A stretch of 64,000 bases of DNA from Acanthosepion esculentum (lineage: Eukaryota > Mollusca > Cephalopoda > Sepiida > Sepiidae). The position numbers and the translations under genes were made by a program. A model generated the notes under the pieces. It was given only the letters and a program-made list of their open reading frames with translations, did no database searches and was not told where the DNA came from. The DNA lies in NCBI GenBank assembly GCA_964036315.1, contig OZ038509.1, positions 26,959,022-27,023,021 on the forward strand, read 5' to 3'. Shown piece after piece: positions 11,506 through 22,566 of the stretch. The first letter of the stretch is position 1. Each line of letters starts with the position of its first letter.

Positions 11506-11555
11506 ATTGATTGATTGATTTTCTATGGTTTATCAACCCATTGCAGGTTATTTAA
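11506..11555 (+). repeat. SINE family A, copy 2 left part
   Basis: A TGAT-repeat head, then TATGGTTTATCAACCCATTGC and GGTTATTTAA. It is cut by the piggyBac-like element at the TTAA, and its continuation is at 12467. Confidence 0.6.
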
Positions 11556-12466
11556 CCATTACCACACTAATTTCTTTCTAGAATTGTTCCCCCTGTCACT
11601 GCATTTTTTTGAGGGTGCAAAAATATGAATACCTATTGTCTTAAAATTGTTATAACTTTCTTTGTATTGTGCATATAGATTTTAATTTTTGGACACTAAT
11701 AAAAGAATAATATTTTGATGCAATGCATTACATTTTATACGTATGTTTTGATGTTGAAAACAAAAAATTCAAATGCGATATAAAAGCAAATACATTAAAA
11801 AATACATAAATAATTCAATGTACTTTAACTTTTATTATGCATTGTAGAGTTCTGGGGGTGCAATAAGAAGCAAAATCACTAAAAATAGTGACGTGTTTAC
11901 ATACGAGAAGACACTAGCATTTGTTTGCTCTTTCTTTCACCTGACTCATATTTATTTGTCTTGTTGACAAATAAAGTTATTTCGTCGTTTATAAATAGAC
12001 AAAATAATGCACCTTCAGAAAAGCTATCAGATATATCAATCTAGTGGTCATCGTCGCTTTCCTCCACGTCACTAGCATGGTTATCATCTCCAACTACTTC
12101 ACCATCATTATCCACTTGAGAAAAGCCTTCAAAATCATCATCGGTGTGTTAATCAAAGAAAAACCCCCGAATAAAGGCTTTGTTGGATATTGATGTGGCC
12201 ATTTTTGTTTACAAAATATTGCAAAAAAAATTAATGAGGGTTTAATTGATGTTACACCTCGTGTAGAGTCTAGAATTCAAAATGGCATTGGAAAACAAAA
12301 GTTTACCTTGTTCCAAAGTAGTAGTAGGCGATTTCCAGCTTAAAATACTGGAAATAAAAGTTGACAAGTGTTTATTTATAGCAACCGTCTCAGGTGACAG
12401 ATGTCGCTGATAGTAGTAAGGGAGAGAATTCTATAGCGTCTATTGTCACCTGCAGTGTGGTAAAGG
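11556..12466 (-). mobile_element. piggyBac-like non-autonomous element
   Basis: The termini are CCATTACCACACT (left, plus strand) and CCTTTACCACACT (right, minus strand), 12 of 13 identical. Each is bordered by the TTAA target (52-55 of 11500 and 12467-12470), the signature of piggyBac. On the minus strand from about 12200 a short frame reads MATSISNKAFIRG, a stop, then DDDFEGFSQVDN and ASDVEESDDDH. This acidic stretch is typical of piggyBac transposase N-termini. The catalytic part is absent, so the element (911 bp) could only have moved with help in trans. It sits inside a SINE. Confidence 0.7.
12000..12200 (-). pseudogene. piggyBac transposase N-terminal remnant
   Basis: A short minus-strand frame inside the element with one internal stop after RGFFFD. 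It is rich in Asp and Glu, as the piggyBac N-terminal region usually is. No DDD catalytic region follows. The assignment depends mainly on the flanking TTAA and termini. Confidence 0.45.
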
Positions 12467-12790
12467 TTAAACCAAAATAATACTTTTAGATTGTAATTTT
12501 TTTCAAGGAGATAATAATGGTTTAGTGATACAATTTTTACTAATTAACCCATAGCTGGGGGTGAAGAGGTAGATTCATACCTTTCCTAAGGGTAGTTGCA
12601 TGTAAGTGAATATAACGAATTGGGATGGAATTGGAACTTGGTTCTCCAATTAACAATTCCAAGCCATTATCCATTACACCACCTGGTATTCCCAAGCAGT
12701 TACTCATCTAAGTACTGAACATGCTTGATGTTGCTTAACTTCAGTGATATGACCAGAAGCATTTTCAAGTGGAAAGAGACAAATCTTGAT
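12467..12790 (+). repeat. SINE family A, copy 2 right part
   Basis: Resumes with TTAAACCAAAATAATAC and TTTAGATTGTAA, then GTGAATATAACGAATT, GGTTCTCCAATTAAC, CCATTATCCATTACACCACC and CTTGATGTTGCTTAAC, as in the copy at 33462. The CATTACACCACC section read in reverse resembles a tRNA-type promoter. Confidence 0.6.
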
Positions 12791-12829
12791 TTTACAATAT
12801 ACTGAAGTAATCGAAGGTGCCCAGATTTT

Positions 12830-13010
12830 AACACCTTTAGTGCCAATGTTTATTTATATTCTGATGTGTGTAGGCCAAGAATAGGACAATGGGGATTCCC
12901 CGGAGATTAATAGTATTCCTGGAAAGCAGGTATTAGTTAAAGCCGTGTGCAGAGGACAAAATGAAAACAAGGTGCACACTTCAAGAAGAGTGGCGGGGCA
13001 TTTGGCATAT
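12830..13010 (+). repeat. Interspersed repeat C, copy 1
   Basis: Shares TTTAGTGCCAATGTTTAT, TGTGTAGGCCAAGAATAGGA and CAGAGGACAAAATGAAAACA with 28165-28345. No coding sense was found. Confidence 0.5.
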
Positions 13011-15486
13011 AACAGGTCAAGTAGCAAAGCATTAAATAATGACCACATGTTAGCATGCCAATTTTGCAAGCACTGCAAAACCTTATTCAACAAAAGAAAC
13101 ATTTTGCAAGATTTTACTATCTCTGTATGCCAACAGATCTTCCAAAGTCAAAGAGATTGGGTATTGCCAACAGATGAATTTCATGATGAAGTATATATAA
13201 TCTGTGATATAAATGTGACATTATGTTTCATTAAAGACAACTGACAAGGTACTGCAATTTATTTAATTTTTACACTTACAACACTTTCACCACCTCATTA
13301 TATAAAAAACCCACTAACAGAAACACTTGTCATCTTAATTTTAAGAGTGAATGAATGCCCACTCAGATATAAAATAGCAATTATAAAAAATTTCCCAAAG
13401 AGAGCAATTTAGAATTAATCCTTTTGTTTACTTTTCTTTAAAGACGTCAACAATGCAAAACAGACACTAGTTAACAACTAGTTTTCCTAACTACCTTATC
13501 GGCCATCAGATTAGACTATTTCTTTCCAAAATAACTAATAACGATACTGACAGATCATAACAGCTCTTAGGGAAATGTGATTAAATATATTTTAATGTTT
13601 AAAAAATTTATTCAGTGTTATTATTGTTTAGGTAATAAGCATTAGCACAAATACCTATATTGTGGAAAAAGGAATTTTCAACAATATATGCATTTTTTAT
13701 GTATTTATAGTTATTTTTTAGCTTTTATCAAAAATTACATTCTTGCACATGTAGTTATGGATAATATTATACATTAATTACTATTGTTTTTTAATTAATA
13801 ACTATTTGTACTCAGTTGTTGACATTAATAGCTATCTGCTGATGTGTTAATTTTGGAATAATGCAATAATAAAAATTTAAATTTCATCTCTCTGATGTTG
13901 CGATCTGTGAGCATGCAGACAAAAACAATAACATCTTCTACAAAAGTCAAATACATGTCAACTATAAGCAAGATGAATTTTCACTTAGAAATATCATAAA
14001 AAATACACTCCCCCAGTTGACCCGAACAAGAAAATTAAATTAATTATTTATTGCAAAAAATTTAAAACAGCTAATTTTATCAAAAGTAACAGCACGCTTG
14101 CAAAATCAAAGAACCAACATTATTTATTAGTTCAAATGCCCCTTAAGGAACTGTGTTCCTGATCAAACCAAACTCGTAAATTATTACATCAGTCACACTA
14201 GTATATACCTATCCAGACAAATTACGTTACACCTATCTGACCACAGCTCCATCAGAACTGATTTAAACACACACACACAAAAACCTACCAGACTCCATCT
14301 GAAACATACTAGCAAAAAATACATGTATAAGCTTATCCACATGTAAAAAAAAAGATTAAAATTAATTGAAGTGTTAATAATAATAATTTTAAAAAAAGAC
14401 AACACATAATAACATTAACTATAAACACGTCCACAATGTGCTGACCATGTTTGGAAAATAAAACATCCCTATAACTCTAGATAAATACATAACACATACA
14501 TTCAGTTAAAAGTAAAATAAAATCATCCTTGATAATGACTAAAAGTATAGCCAAAAGTGCTAGGAAATGCAGAACGTTTGGACAGTTTTTACAAACTTTG
14601 TGTCAAGAAAAGAAAACACTTGTATGAACACAAGAAAAATAAAATAAAAAGCTTAATCGCAGTACCTTGTCAGTGATCTTTAATGAAACATGTATAAAAG
14701 AGGGATTGCTGCCTAAATACACAATTGTGAGTGTCACACACCAAGATCCCCCTTTTTAATAAGATATTCCATTGTTATGGTAACAAAGGACATTATTTGA
14801 CACTAATAAGCTATCATGCTTTAAATTGTCACAATTGTTCATTAGTAAGTAGGTGAGATCAGGCTGTTAATACACTACTTTTTATTCATTTTTTTTTTTT
14901 TGTGTTAAATTACTTAGGATATTTTGACTTTCATAATTTTACAAAGGGGGTGCTGACAAGTTCCCAAAATCAGTATTTTAATGACTAAACATCAGAATAC
15001 TGGCTTTGGAAAGTGTATTAGGTGGAGAACTTTTCAGCATCCCCTTCTTGTAAAAAGCAGAATTGTTTCTAACATGTAACAACAGAGTTAACTGCAGAGA
15101 TAAAAATCCTAGATTACGGTATGCATACAAATTAAACCCATGCAATATATGACATATATTTACCGTCGCTTTTTGATTGCATAGATAAACTAAGATATAA
15201 TAAAACAATGCATGCCAATACATCTGTCTCAAGTTTTAAGAAAAGAAAAGAAAAAGTAACATACATATACTACTTATTGTTAGATCAATATGTTTTGAGG
15301 GGGGGGGGGGGTAAACTGTTTTTTTTTTTTTTTTTAGGCAATGCTATTACGCAATATATTCAATTTCCTATTTATTTACATCACTTGGTCAATAATAAAT
15401 AAAATACACAAAAAATAAGTCAAACAAATTTATAACTATTTACATTCAAACTACTGTGCTCATTTTTGACTGTTTTTTTTTTCCCA
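13011..15486. other. No gene seen
   Basis: AT-rich non-coding DNA. A G13 run at 15299-15312 and a T run just after it. No exon with domain content was recognised. Confidence 0.6.
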
Positions 15487-15925
15487 CTGCCCATGTCTAG
15501 GAATATCTTGCCTAGTTTTTATTTTTAGTATTGCTCGCCTTGTTTACACACTGCCCGGATATTGTCCCATAGTGGATTAAAGTGTTGGTTTGTGAATTTG
15601 GTGACATAGTAATTGTGAGTTCAATCCCTGGGCTTGGTAGTGTGTACTTGAACTCAGTGAAAACTGGGTGAGCAATAAATGAGCAGTACTAAAAATAAGA
15701 ACAAGACGAGATATCTCTAGGCATGGACAGTGGAATGAGAGTCTGCCCCCAGAGATTAAATAAAGGGTTCAGTTCAAATTTCCTTGTAGGTTACCCAGAT
15801 CGATATATGTTTGATGTATGCAGGAGAGCACAGTGGCTGAAACAGAATAACAAAGATGCAGACAATAATCTGAATGTAAATAGCGTAAATAATAACTCCT
15901 CAGCCCAGAAATTCATAACTAATTT
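15487..15925. repeat. SINE family B-like copy with inverted partner
   Basis: The plus-strand copy has head CATAGTGGATTAAAGTGTTG and box B GTGAGTTCAATCCCTGG, body GAGCAGTACTAAAAATAAGA and CATGGACAGTGG, AAATAAAGGGTTCAGTTC, and tail GCAGACAATAATCTGAATGT. The first 95 bases (15487-15580) are the reverse complement of the body section, giving a second head-to-head pair. Confidence 0.7.
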
Positions 15926-16341
15926 GTATTCTAAGAAACTTTTTTCTAATTACTACCAAAAGAGCCTGCGATATCAAAAAAAAAAAAAAAAAAAAAAAAA
16001 GGATTAAGACTAAAAGCTCAACACTATGAAATCATTGATAATTTATCGTCGTCATCTTCATTGCTTTCACAATGTTTCAATCAGTATAGTCTCCGATCCT
16101 CATCAATCAAATGGAGTGGGCAGATTGTTCATAGAGCCAAATAGGTGAAAGGTATTAACATCAGAAGGTAATTGATCTCAAATCGAAGCAGATGGGGTTC
16201 TTTAGCTAAGGATAGCACCCAACTGTTCTAGTCAAACTCTTCACTCCCTCATGACAATAACTAACACAAATTGCATGCAATATCTGCAGCCAAATGTTTG
16301 GGAGAATCAAAGACTATGAGGCTCTTAAGTGCCGAACATAC

Positions 16342-16589
16342 CCACTGTTGTTTCTGGTATTCGGTGAAGAGTTTGTTATCTTCTTCAGCTTCTAGTTTCT
16401 TAATTGATGGCTTGCTCACTCGTGGAGATCTTTTTACCTGCACTTCAGGTGGTGACGTCCCCTCACTGCTGTCTTTGTCAGTTTTCTTCACTAAAGGTTT
16501 GCTCACTCTGGGGGTTCGCTTTACACTCTGACCCCGTTTTTGAGTGGGCTTCACCTCCATTTTCACTGGCTCTTCTTTGTCTGGTTCGT
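16342..16589 (-). CDS. NSD2: NSD2-like exon: basic linker after HMG box
   Basis: A 248-nt exon. The acceptor TATTTTCAG precedes 16589 and the donor TGG then GTATGT follows 16342. Phase 1 entry completes GAC with the G left by the preceding exon, and it leaves in phase 0. It encodes residues 471-553: an acidic start (DEPDKEEP), then two near-identical basic units, VKRTPRVSKPLVKK and VKRSPRVSKPSIKK, separated by an acidic Ser-rich spacer, then EEDNKLFTEYQKQQW. The units resemble short DNA-contacting or nuclear-localisation motifs. Assignment to the NSD gene rests on strand, order, phase and compatible composition, since this linker is poorly conserved in the family. Reading on past the donor gives a stop about 80 nt later, in line with a real splice site. 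Confidence 0.75.
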
Positions 16590-17069
16590 CTGAAAATATA
16601 TATATAAAAAATAAAATAAAATAAAAAAACAGATATTACAAAAAAGAATTAAGTGTAAAACTAACTATTGAGTCAGAATCTAAAGGGAGTTAGGTGCCAC
16701 ATGCACAAAAATCCTTTCCCCTAAGTATATATCCAGCCTTTAACAGAAAAAACTATCACATACATCATGTTAGAAAACTAGAAATAAAATCAAGAATATT
16801 TTCCGATCAGTGAACAATGTTGATGGATGTGAAATGTTTAGCCTCTCTTTGATTGATGAATCATTTTGATTCAAGATGTAACAATTAGAAGAAGAAAAAA
16901 CTACTTTATGAAAAGCAAGTAAATGAACAATTCAATTAAAATCAACAATTAGTTATTAAGGATGACATTAACTGTCATCAAGTGGCATTTACACTAATTA
17001 CTAATCATACATTATGAAAGATTTACATCAGTTCTCCTTACTCAAAATTAGTTGTCTTGATTATAAACA

Positions 17070-17071
<2 letters not shown>
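16590..17071 (-). other. Intron, nothing recognised
   Basis: The part of the large NSD intron next to the third exon, AT-rich and without motifs. Confidence 0.7.

Positions 17072-17131
<60 letters not shown>
17072..17131. repeat. (TA)30 microsatellite
   Basis: A pure AT array. The mariner-like element begins at its right edge. Confidence 0.97.
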
Positions 17132-17135
<4 letters not shown>

Positions 17136-17993
17136 GACACACACAAAAGTAACCGGAATCGTTTTCTGTGTGACAAGCCCGTAGTAGTTCAGGCTTCCAC
17201 CGCTAGATGCCACTTGAGGCAATCCTCAGGCATCAGTGTGCTAACTGGTGTCATCATGGGAAGACGTACAGCTCCGTGGTTCAGATTTGTTTTGAAGTGC
17301 TTTGCGCCTTTTCCTCTATTTTTACCATGGCTGAAAGGATGCCTGTCACAAACTGAAAGAGCAGTTAGAAGTTGATCCAGACCTTTTTTCGAAAGTCACC
17401 ACTGGTGACGAAAGCTGGTGCTATGGCTACAACCCGGAAACGAAGCAGCAATCAAGTCAGTGGGAGCATCCAACGTCACCACGACCCCAAAAAGCATGTC
17501 AAGTGAAGTCAAATGTCAAGACAATGCTGATTTGTTTCTTTGATGTGAAAGGAATTCTCCACAAAGAATTTGTTCCTCTGGGTCAAACTATTAACCAGGC
17601 TTTTTACTTGGAAGTCCTGAAGCGTTTGCGAGACAAGGTGAGACAAAAACGCCCTGAATGTGAGTCAGTTTCTGATCAAGAATGGCATGATCCCACTTCC
17701 CCACCCTTCCTATTCATCCGATCTTGCATCCTGCAACTTTTTTTGTTCCCCGAATGAAGAAAGTTCTCAAAGGAAAAGGTTTTGCAGATGCATAAGAGGT
17801 TAAGAAGAAAAAGGAGTCATTAAAAAACATAACTTCACAAGAGTTCCAGGACGGTTTTGAACAATGGAAAACACGTCTGGACTGGTGCATTGCTTCAAAT
17901 GGAGAATACTTTGAAGGTTATAAGAATATAAAAATGCAACAATAAATGAATAAAATTATATGACAATTCCGGTTACTTTTGGGTCCCCCCTCG
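17132..17993 (+). mobile_element. mariner-like element, internally deleted
   Basis: The ends match as inverted repeats: TGAGGACACACACAAAAGTA on the left, and on the right in reverse CGAGGGGGGACCCAAAAGTA. Both run on through ACCGGAAT. TA dinucleotides flank it (17130-17131 and 17994-17995). The length of 862 bp is short against about 1.3 kb for full mariners. It retains central and C-terminal transposase pieces but lacks most of the DNA-binding N-terminus and the segment with the second catalytic Asp. It lies at the end of a (TA)30 array. Confidence 0.85.
17340..17945 (+). pseudogene. mariner transposase remnant
   Basis: Frames read LEVDPDLFSKVTTGDESW and CYGYNPETKQQSSQWEHP, typical of the mariner first catalytic Asp region (TGDESW). 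NVKTMLICFFDVKGILHKEF, PLGQTINQAFYLEVLKRL and RQKRP follow. The HDNAPAH-type block with the second Asp is missing. After stops, the C-terminus resumes as QEFQDGFEQWKTRLDWCIAS and NGEYFEG. It cannot be functional. Confidence 0.85.
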
Positions 17994-18036
17994 TATGCAT
18001 GCATGCATGTATGTATGTGTATATATATAAAATATA

Positions 18037-19617
18037 CAGTAGGGGGGAAACAAATATTTGTACACATACACATTTTAATTTATTATATTTCCAACTAATG
18101 AATAAACATATTTTTTATAGAATTAACTGTAGACAGATGCATAATAACTAAATATGCATAGAAAACAAAAAAAAAAAAAAAATTCCAATAGAAATAAATC
18201 CCATGAAAAATGTATTCGTACAATGCAAATTTCAGATTTTAAAACTTGCTTTAATACTATAGATTATTCAAGAGGAACATTATAGAATGTTCCAATAGTT
18301 ATCATAGTTATTTTTAGCCTAAACAATACAAACATAACATTCTGTAATTGATATTCATGCATGAAGGTTTTCATCATGGCAAGAAGTAAAGAATTGACAA
18401 ATTTGCAAAATGAACTGATTGTTAAGCTCTTGAAAGATGGTAAAAGTTACTGGAAAATCTCAGACAACAGGAATATTTCATTTACTACCATTAGTTTATT
18501 CATTGCAAGGTATAAAAACAAACTCAAAACTGTTGAAAACCAAAGAAGAACAAGTGTTCCACGGAAGATTTCTTCAAGATCTTTTGAGGAAATTAATGTG
18601 TCAGATTAAACAAAATCCAGTGGATACTTGTCAAGAGTTGCAGGATGATTTGCTTTTGTCGGGAATCTGTGTCACTAAACAGACAATAAGCAATGGAATT
18701 CATAGGAACAATCTAAAGTCATGCCCCCCTCGGAAAACTCTACTGCTATTGAAAAGATACAGAGATGCCAGGTTGAAATTCGTTTGTGAACATAAGGATA
18801 AGGAAAAATCATATTGGTAAAGAGTATTATGGACAGACAAAACCAAAGTTGAGTTGTTTGGACATAATTCTAGAAATCATGTATGGAGGAAAGATAGTGA
18901 TGACTTCAAAGAAGAAAAAAAAAAAACAGTTCCAACAGTGAAATTTGGTGATGGAAGCATCATAGTTTGGGGATGTTTTTCTGCAAAAGGTACTGGCAAC
19001 ATATCAGAAAAAGATGGTAGAATGAATGCTGCAGCATATCAAAATATTTAATGATTTTGGTCAAAAATCTTGAACTTCCTTCTGATTGGATCTTCCAACA
19101 AGATAATGATCCTAAGCACACGGCAAAATCTACAAAGAAATGGCTTGCTAAAAATGACGTAAATATCCTGAAATGACCAAAGTCAGTCACCAGATTTAAA
19201 CCCAATCAGGAATATGTGGAGTTATTTCAAAATTCAAATCCAATCAAGTGCTCCAACAAACATCGTGGATCTGAAGACCATATACGAAGAAGAATGGAAC
19301 AAAATACCAAGTAAAATTTGCAAATCATTAATTGAGAACTACAAGAAGAGGTCAGTTGCTGTAGAAGTGAATAATGGCTTTTCTACAAAGTATTAAATCA
19401 AGATTATTTGTTCTTTTTTGTAGTGTATGAATACTTTTTCACTCATTAAAATGGATAAATGGGATTTATTTTTATTAAATCAAAATATTTTTTGTTTTCT
19501 ATGCATATTATTATGCATCTGTGTAAGGTTAATTATATGAAAAGTTTATTTATTCATTATTTGGAAATACAATAAATTAAAAATTTGTATGTGTACAAAT
19601 ATTTGTTTCCCCCTCTG
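18037..19617 (+). mobile_element. Tc1-family transposon with long inverted repeats
   Basis: The left end CAGTAGGGGGGAAACAAATA follows TA (18035-18036). The right end in reverse is CAGAGGGGGAAACAAATATT, and the next bases are TG, a mutated TA. Homology between the ends continues inward for more than 120 bp (ATTTGTACACATACA, TTTAATTTATT, GATGCATAATAA, ATGCATAGAAAACAAAAAA). The 1,581-bp length is normal for Tc1 elements. The transposase inside is broken. Confidence 0.88.
18361..19396 (+). pseudogene. Tc1 transposase, frameshifted
   Basis: The start MARSKELTNLQNELIVKLL at about 18376 opens a paired-like helix-turn-helix (DGKSYWKISDNRNISFTTIS). A frameshift near 18560 leads to NPVDTCQELQDDL and KRYRDARLKFVCEH, then a stop at 18818. 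The catalytic core then reads [10 protein letters not shown] (first Asp), [31 protein letters not shown] (second Asp) and DLNPIRNMW, where the usual catalytic Glu of NPIENxW is Arg. The C-terminus is DLKTIYEEEWNKIP. At least three frame breaks and the lost Glu make it inactive. Confidence 0.88.
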
Positions 19618-19622
19618 TGAGG

Positions 19623-19640
19623 GTGTGTGTGTGTGTGTGT

Positions 19641-19674
<34 letters not shown>
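19623..19674. repeat. (TG)n-(TA)n compound microsatellite
   Basis: About ten TG units followed by about fifteen TA units, immediately right of the Tc1 element. Confidence 0.95.
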
Positions 19675-19677
<3 letters not shown>

Positions 19678-19924
19678 TCCTTAAAGGAGGTTACAGACAA
19701 AGGTGGTACTCGAGTGAAGGAACAGCAACACACACATAGATGAAAGAGGTTTATTGTAAAAGAGGATACACTACTGAAATACAGGGGATTGGGTGGCAGG
19801 CTAGTAATTCCCGTAGCAAGCCCCCAAGTATATCTGCGCTCACTATATATAATTACTGATATAGTCAGGCAATAAGGAGTGTGGGACATATATGAGTGTG
19901 TGTATCACACACACACTGGTTATG

Positions 19925-20125
19925 TTGTAGAACAGACTTCCAAAATCTTGTTTCCACAATCACTACAATTCTAACCTCTCCAAGTGTGGGATTAACCATC
20001 ACCTATCCTACATATCCTCATAATATGCACCCTTTACTTCCCTTTTATATCCTTATAACAACCTAATTCAGTAAGCATCTACCTTGAGTGGCTCTTGGTC
20101 TTTTTAATGGCTGAACAATTGTAAA
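19925..20125 (+). repeat. LINE/SINE 3' tail, copy 2
   Basis: The second copy of the repeat at 2035-2275, in the same orientation, with ACCATCACCTATCCTACATA, TATCCTCATAATATGCACC and CATCTACCTTGAGTGGCTCT. Confidence 0.5.
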
Positions 20126-22515
20126 AAAAATAGTCTAAGAAAATGAAAGGATTATTTACATAAGGACTGCCCCCTCTGCCAAGAATCAGAGTGTCTTTGC
20201 ACCTTACACTTAGAATAAGTAGGTGTGTATTCTGTTTAGGATAAATATAGCATGTGCACTTTGTAAAAATTGTTGCACACAATTTTATATACAGTATATA
20301 TTTAGGCAGCAATAATCCATTTAAGCAAAAACATTAAGCCTGGATCATAATATTGAATTTGAATGTGCAACAACCTATTCAAAAAAAAATACAATAAAAA
20401 ATTAAACAGGCCATGTAGAGTGAATTTAATACAACTTGTTTTAAAAATCATATTAAAATACATAAAATGCACAAGCTAGTGAGCTTTCACTTGGAGATAG
20501 CTGGCACCTACAGTGCCTGAAGATCAACAGGTGAAAGTGTCATCACACTATTTAATATCACCTTTAGGTTTCTGGGTTTTAAAATACAGAAAGTTTTTAT
20601 TTTTTTATAATCTTGCGTTATTAAGAACACACTATATATCTCACACATTTCTTTTTATATATGTGCGGACATTTTCTTAAATAAAAAGTGTTGCAAAGTT
20701 ACTGAATAAACAACTAATATTTTCATTTTTTAATAAAAAAAGTCCAAGCTGTGAGTAAATTCCTATTTTTTATTTATTTATTTGTAGTCAAATTACTAAG
20801 AATTCGTAAATGGTTTGCTTCAATACACTTTCAACTTTTTTGAAAGAACAGAGAAAATAATAGTAAAAGGCTCGACTTGAGTTTGAAGCAAGTTTTGGCC
20901 CATTGATTCTTTAGATCTTACTTGTATTTCCAGCAAAAACGTGCTTCAGTTCAAAATAATGAGGACTAATGTATGTTAACTTTTCACAAACTGATTGATA
21001 AATTTTTCTTTTAAATTAAGGGATTTTATTTGCTAGGATCCAAAATGTAATTAAAAATATAAAAGAGCGATTTGAACTTTTATTTTTTGTCTTACTGCTT
21101 TCTCCCCCACCCCAAAGAAAAACTTTAATTTAGATATCTGCATTAATCTTTCTTACAATTCACAGCAAAATATCAACAATTTTTCATGATCAGTGCCTAA
21201 AGTAATAAACTGAATGCCAAGAGACCATAAGGATCCATTTCAAACAATGTTAGCAAATCCAATAATCAGAATCTCAACTTTGAACCACAATATTGGTCCC
21301 CTTTTTCTGAGTAATCAGTCTTGTATGATATTTCAAAGATACAAATAACCAGTGATTAAGTTCCATCCCCTAAAAAACAAAATAACCAAACTTAAATATA
21401 ACATTGAAACTAGTTTCTATTTGACAACATTGTAGAAACTAAATATCATTGATGTGAATGAAATGGGTGCTGAAAAGTTCCCAGCATGCCCCACTTCTTT
21501 TCTGGAAGGGGTTTTTGGTCAGCCCCTCTTCATACTATTTTTATTCACTTCATGAAAATAAATTTGCTTTTAATAAGAGTCTTCAAAATTCTTCCAAAGT
21601 TTTAAGACAACAAAACATTTTGAATCATCACTAATAAGTTAAACTTGAAGGTTATTGTTAAAGCAAAATCTATTCATACAGACAACTTAGGTTTCAAAAG
21701 AATTTGGCATCAATCTTGGTAGATAATTTACTATTCAATACAAAAGTTAATTTAAGCAAAAATAATCTGTATTTCTAAAATTGAGCAGAGGCACTAACTT
21801 TTTTTTCTATTATTTTATATTGGATAAAGTTCAGAAAATTTTCTTGAATTATTTTCACAAAAAAAAAAAAAAAAAAAATATTCAGTTGTTAAAATTCAAT
21901 TTAGAAAAGGAATTTTTGAAAATATAGAAGTTTGTTTTTCCCCTAATTAGATCACATAGATTTACTAAAAAATGAATACCTACCCATTCCTGATAACAAT
22001 GTAATTTTTGTTTTTACAAAGCATCGATGAAATTTACCTATGGCATTAATATTCATTAAAAAAAAAAACTAAAACAATCTGACAGAAATGTCGCAACATC
22101 AATATTGAAGCAAAAAAGATGATTTAATGATTTACACTTTAAAATGTAAGAGGGGAGAGGAGAAAAAACTTTTTTATAATATAGTTAATTCTTTTATAAA
22201 GTAGAAAAATTAAGCTAGGAAAAAAAAAAAAAAAAAAAAAGGAGAAAAAAATATATTGTGTGTGCGTAAGTAATAGTTCCAATATTTTAGAGAAATCTTT
22301 TTGATAATTTCTTACTCTCTTTTAAGTGTAAACTTTAAACCAGCCACTGAAATTTTTTTTTAAATAGTCACTCTTAGTGTTCCAGTATGCCCCCACAGGT
22401 GTCATCACTACCAGTTTTTGAACGGTAATCTCAATTTTCTCCCGATATGAAATGCCTTGTTTTAGTACCACTATTTTAAAAATACATTTACTTGTAAAAC
22501 ATAGAAGTGATTTTT

Positions 22516-22566
<51 letters not shown>

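Noticed and set aside
16271..16607. Plus-strand open frames across the third NSD exon
   Set aside because: Shadows of the minus-strand coding exon, which has splice sites and matching phase.
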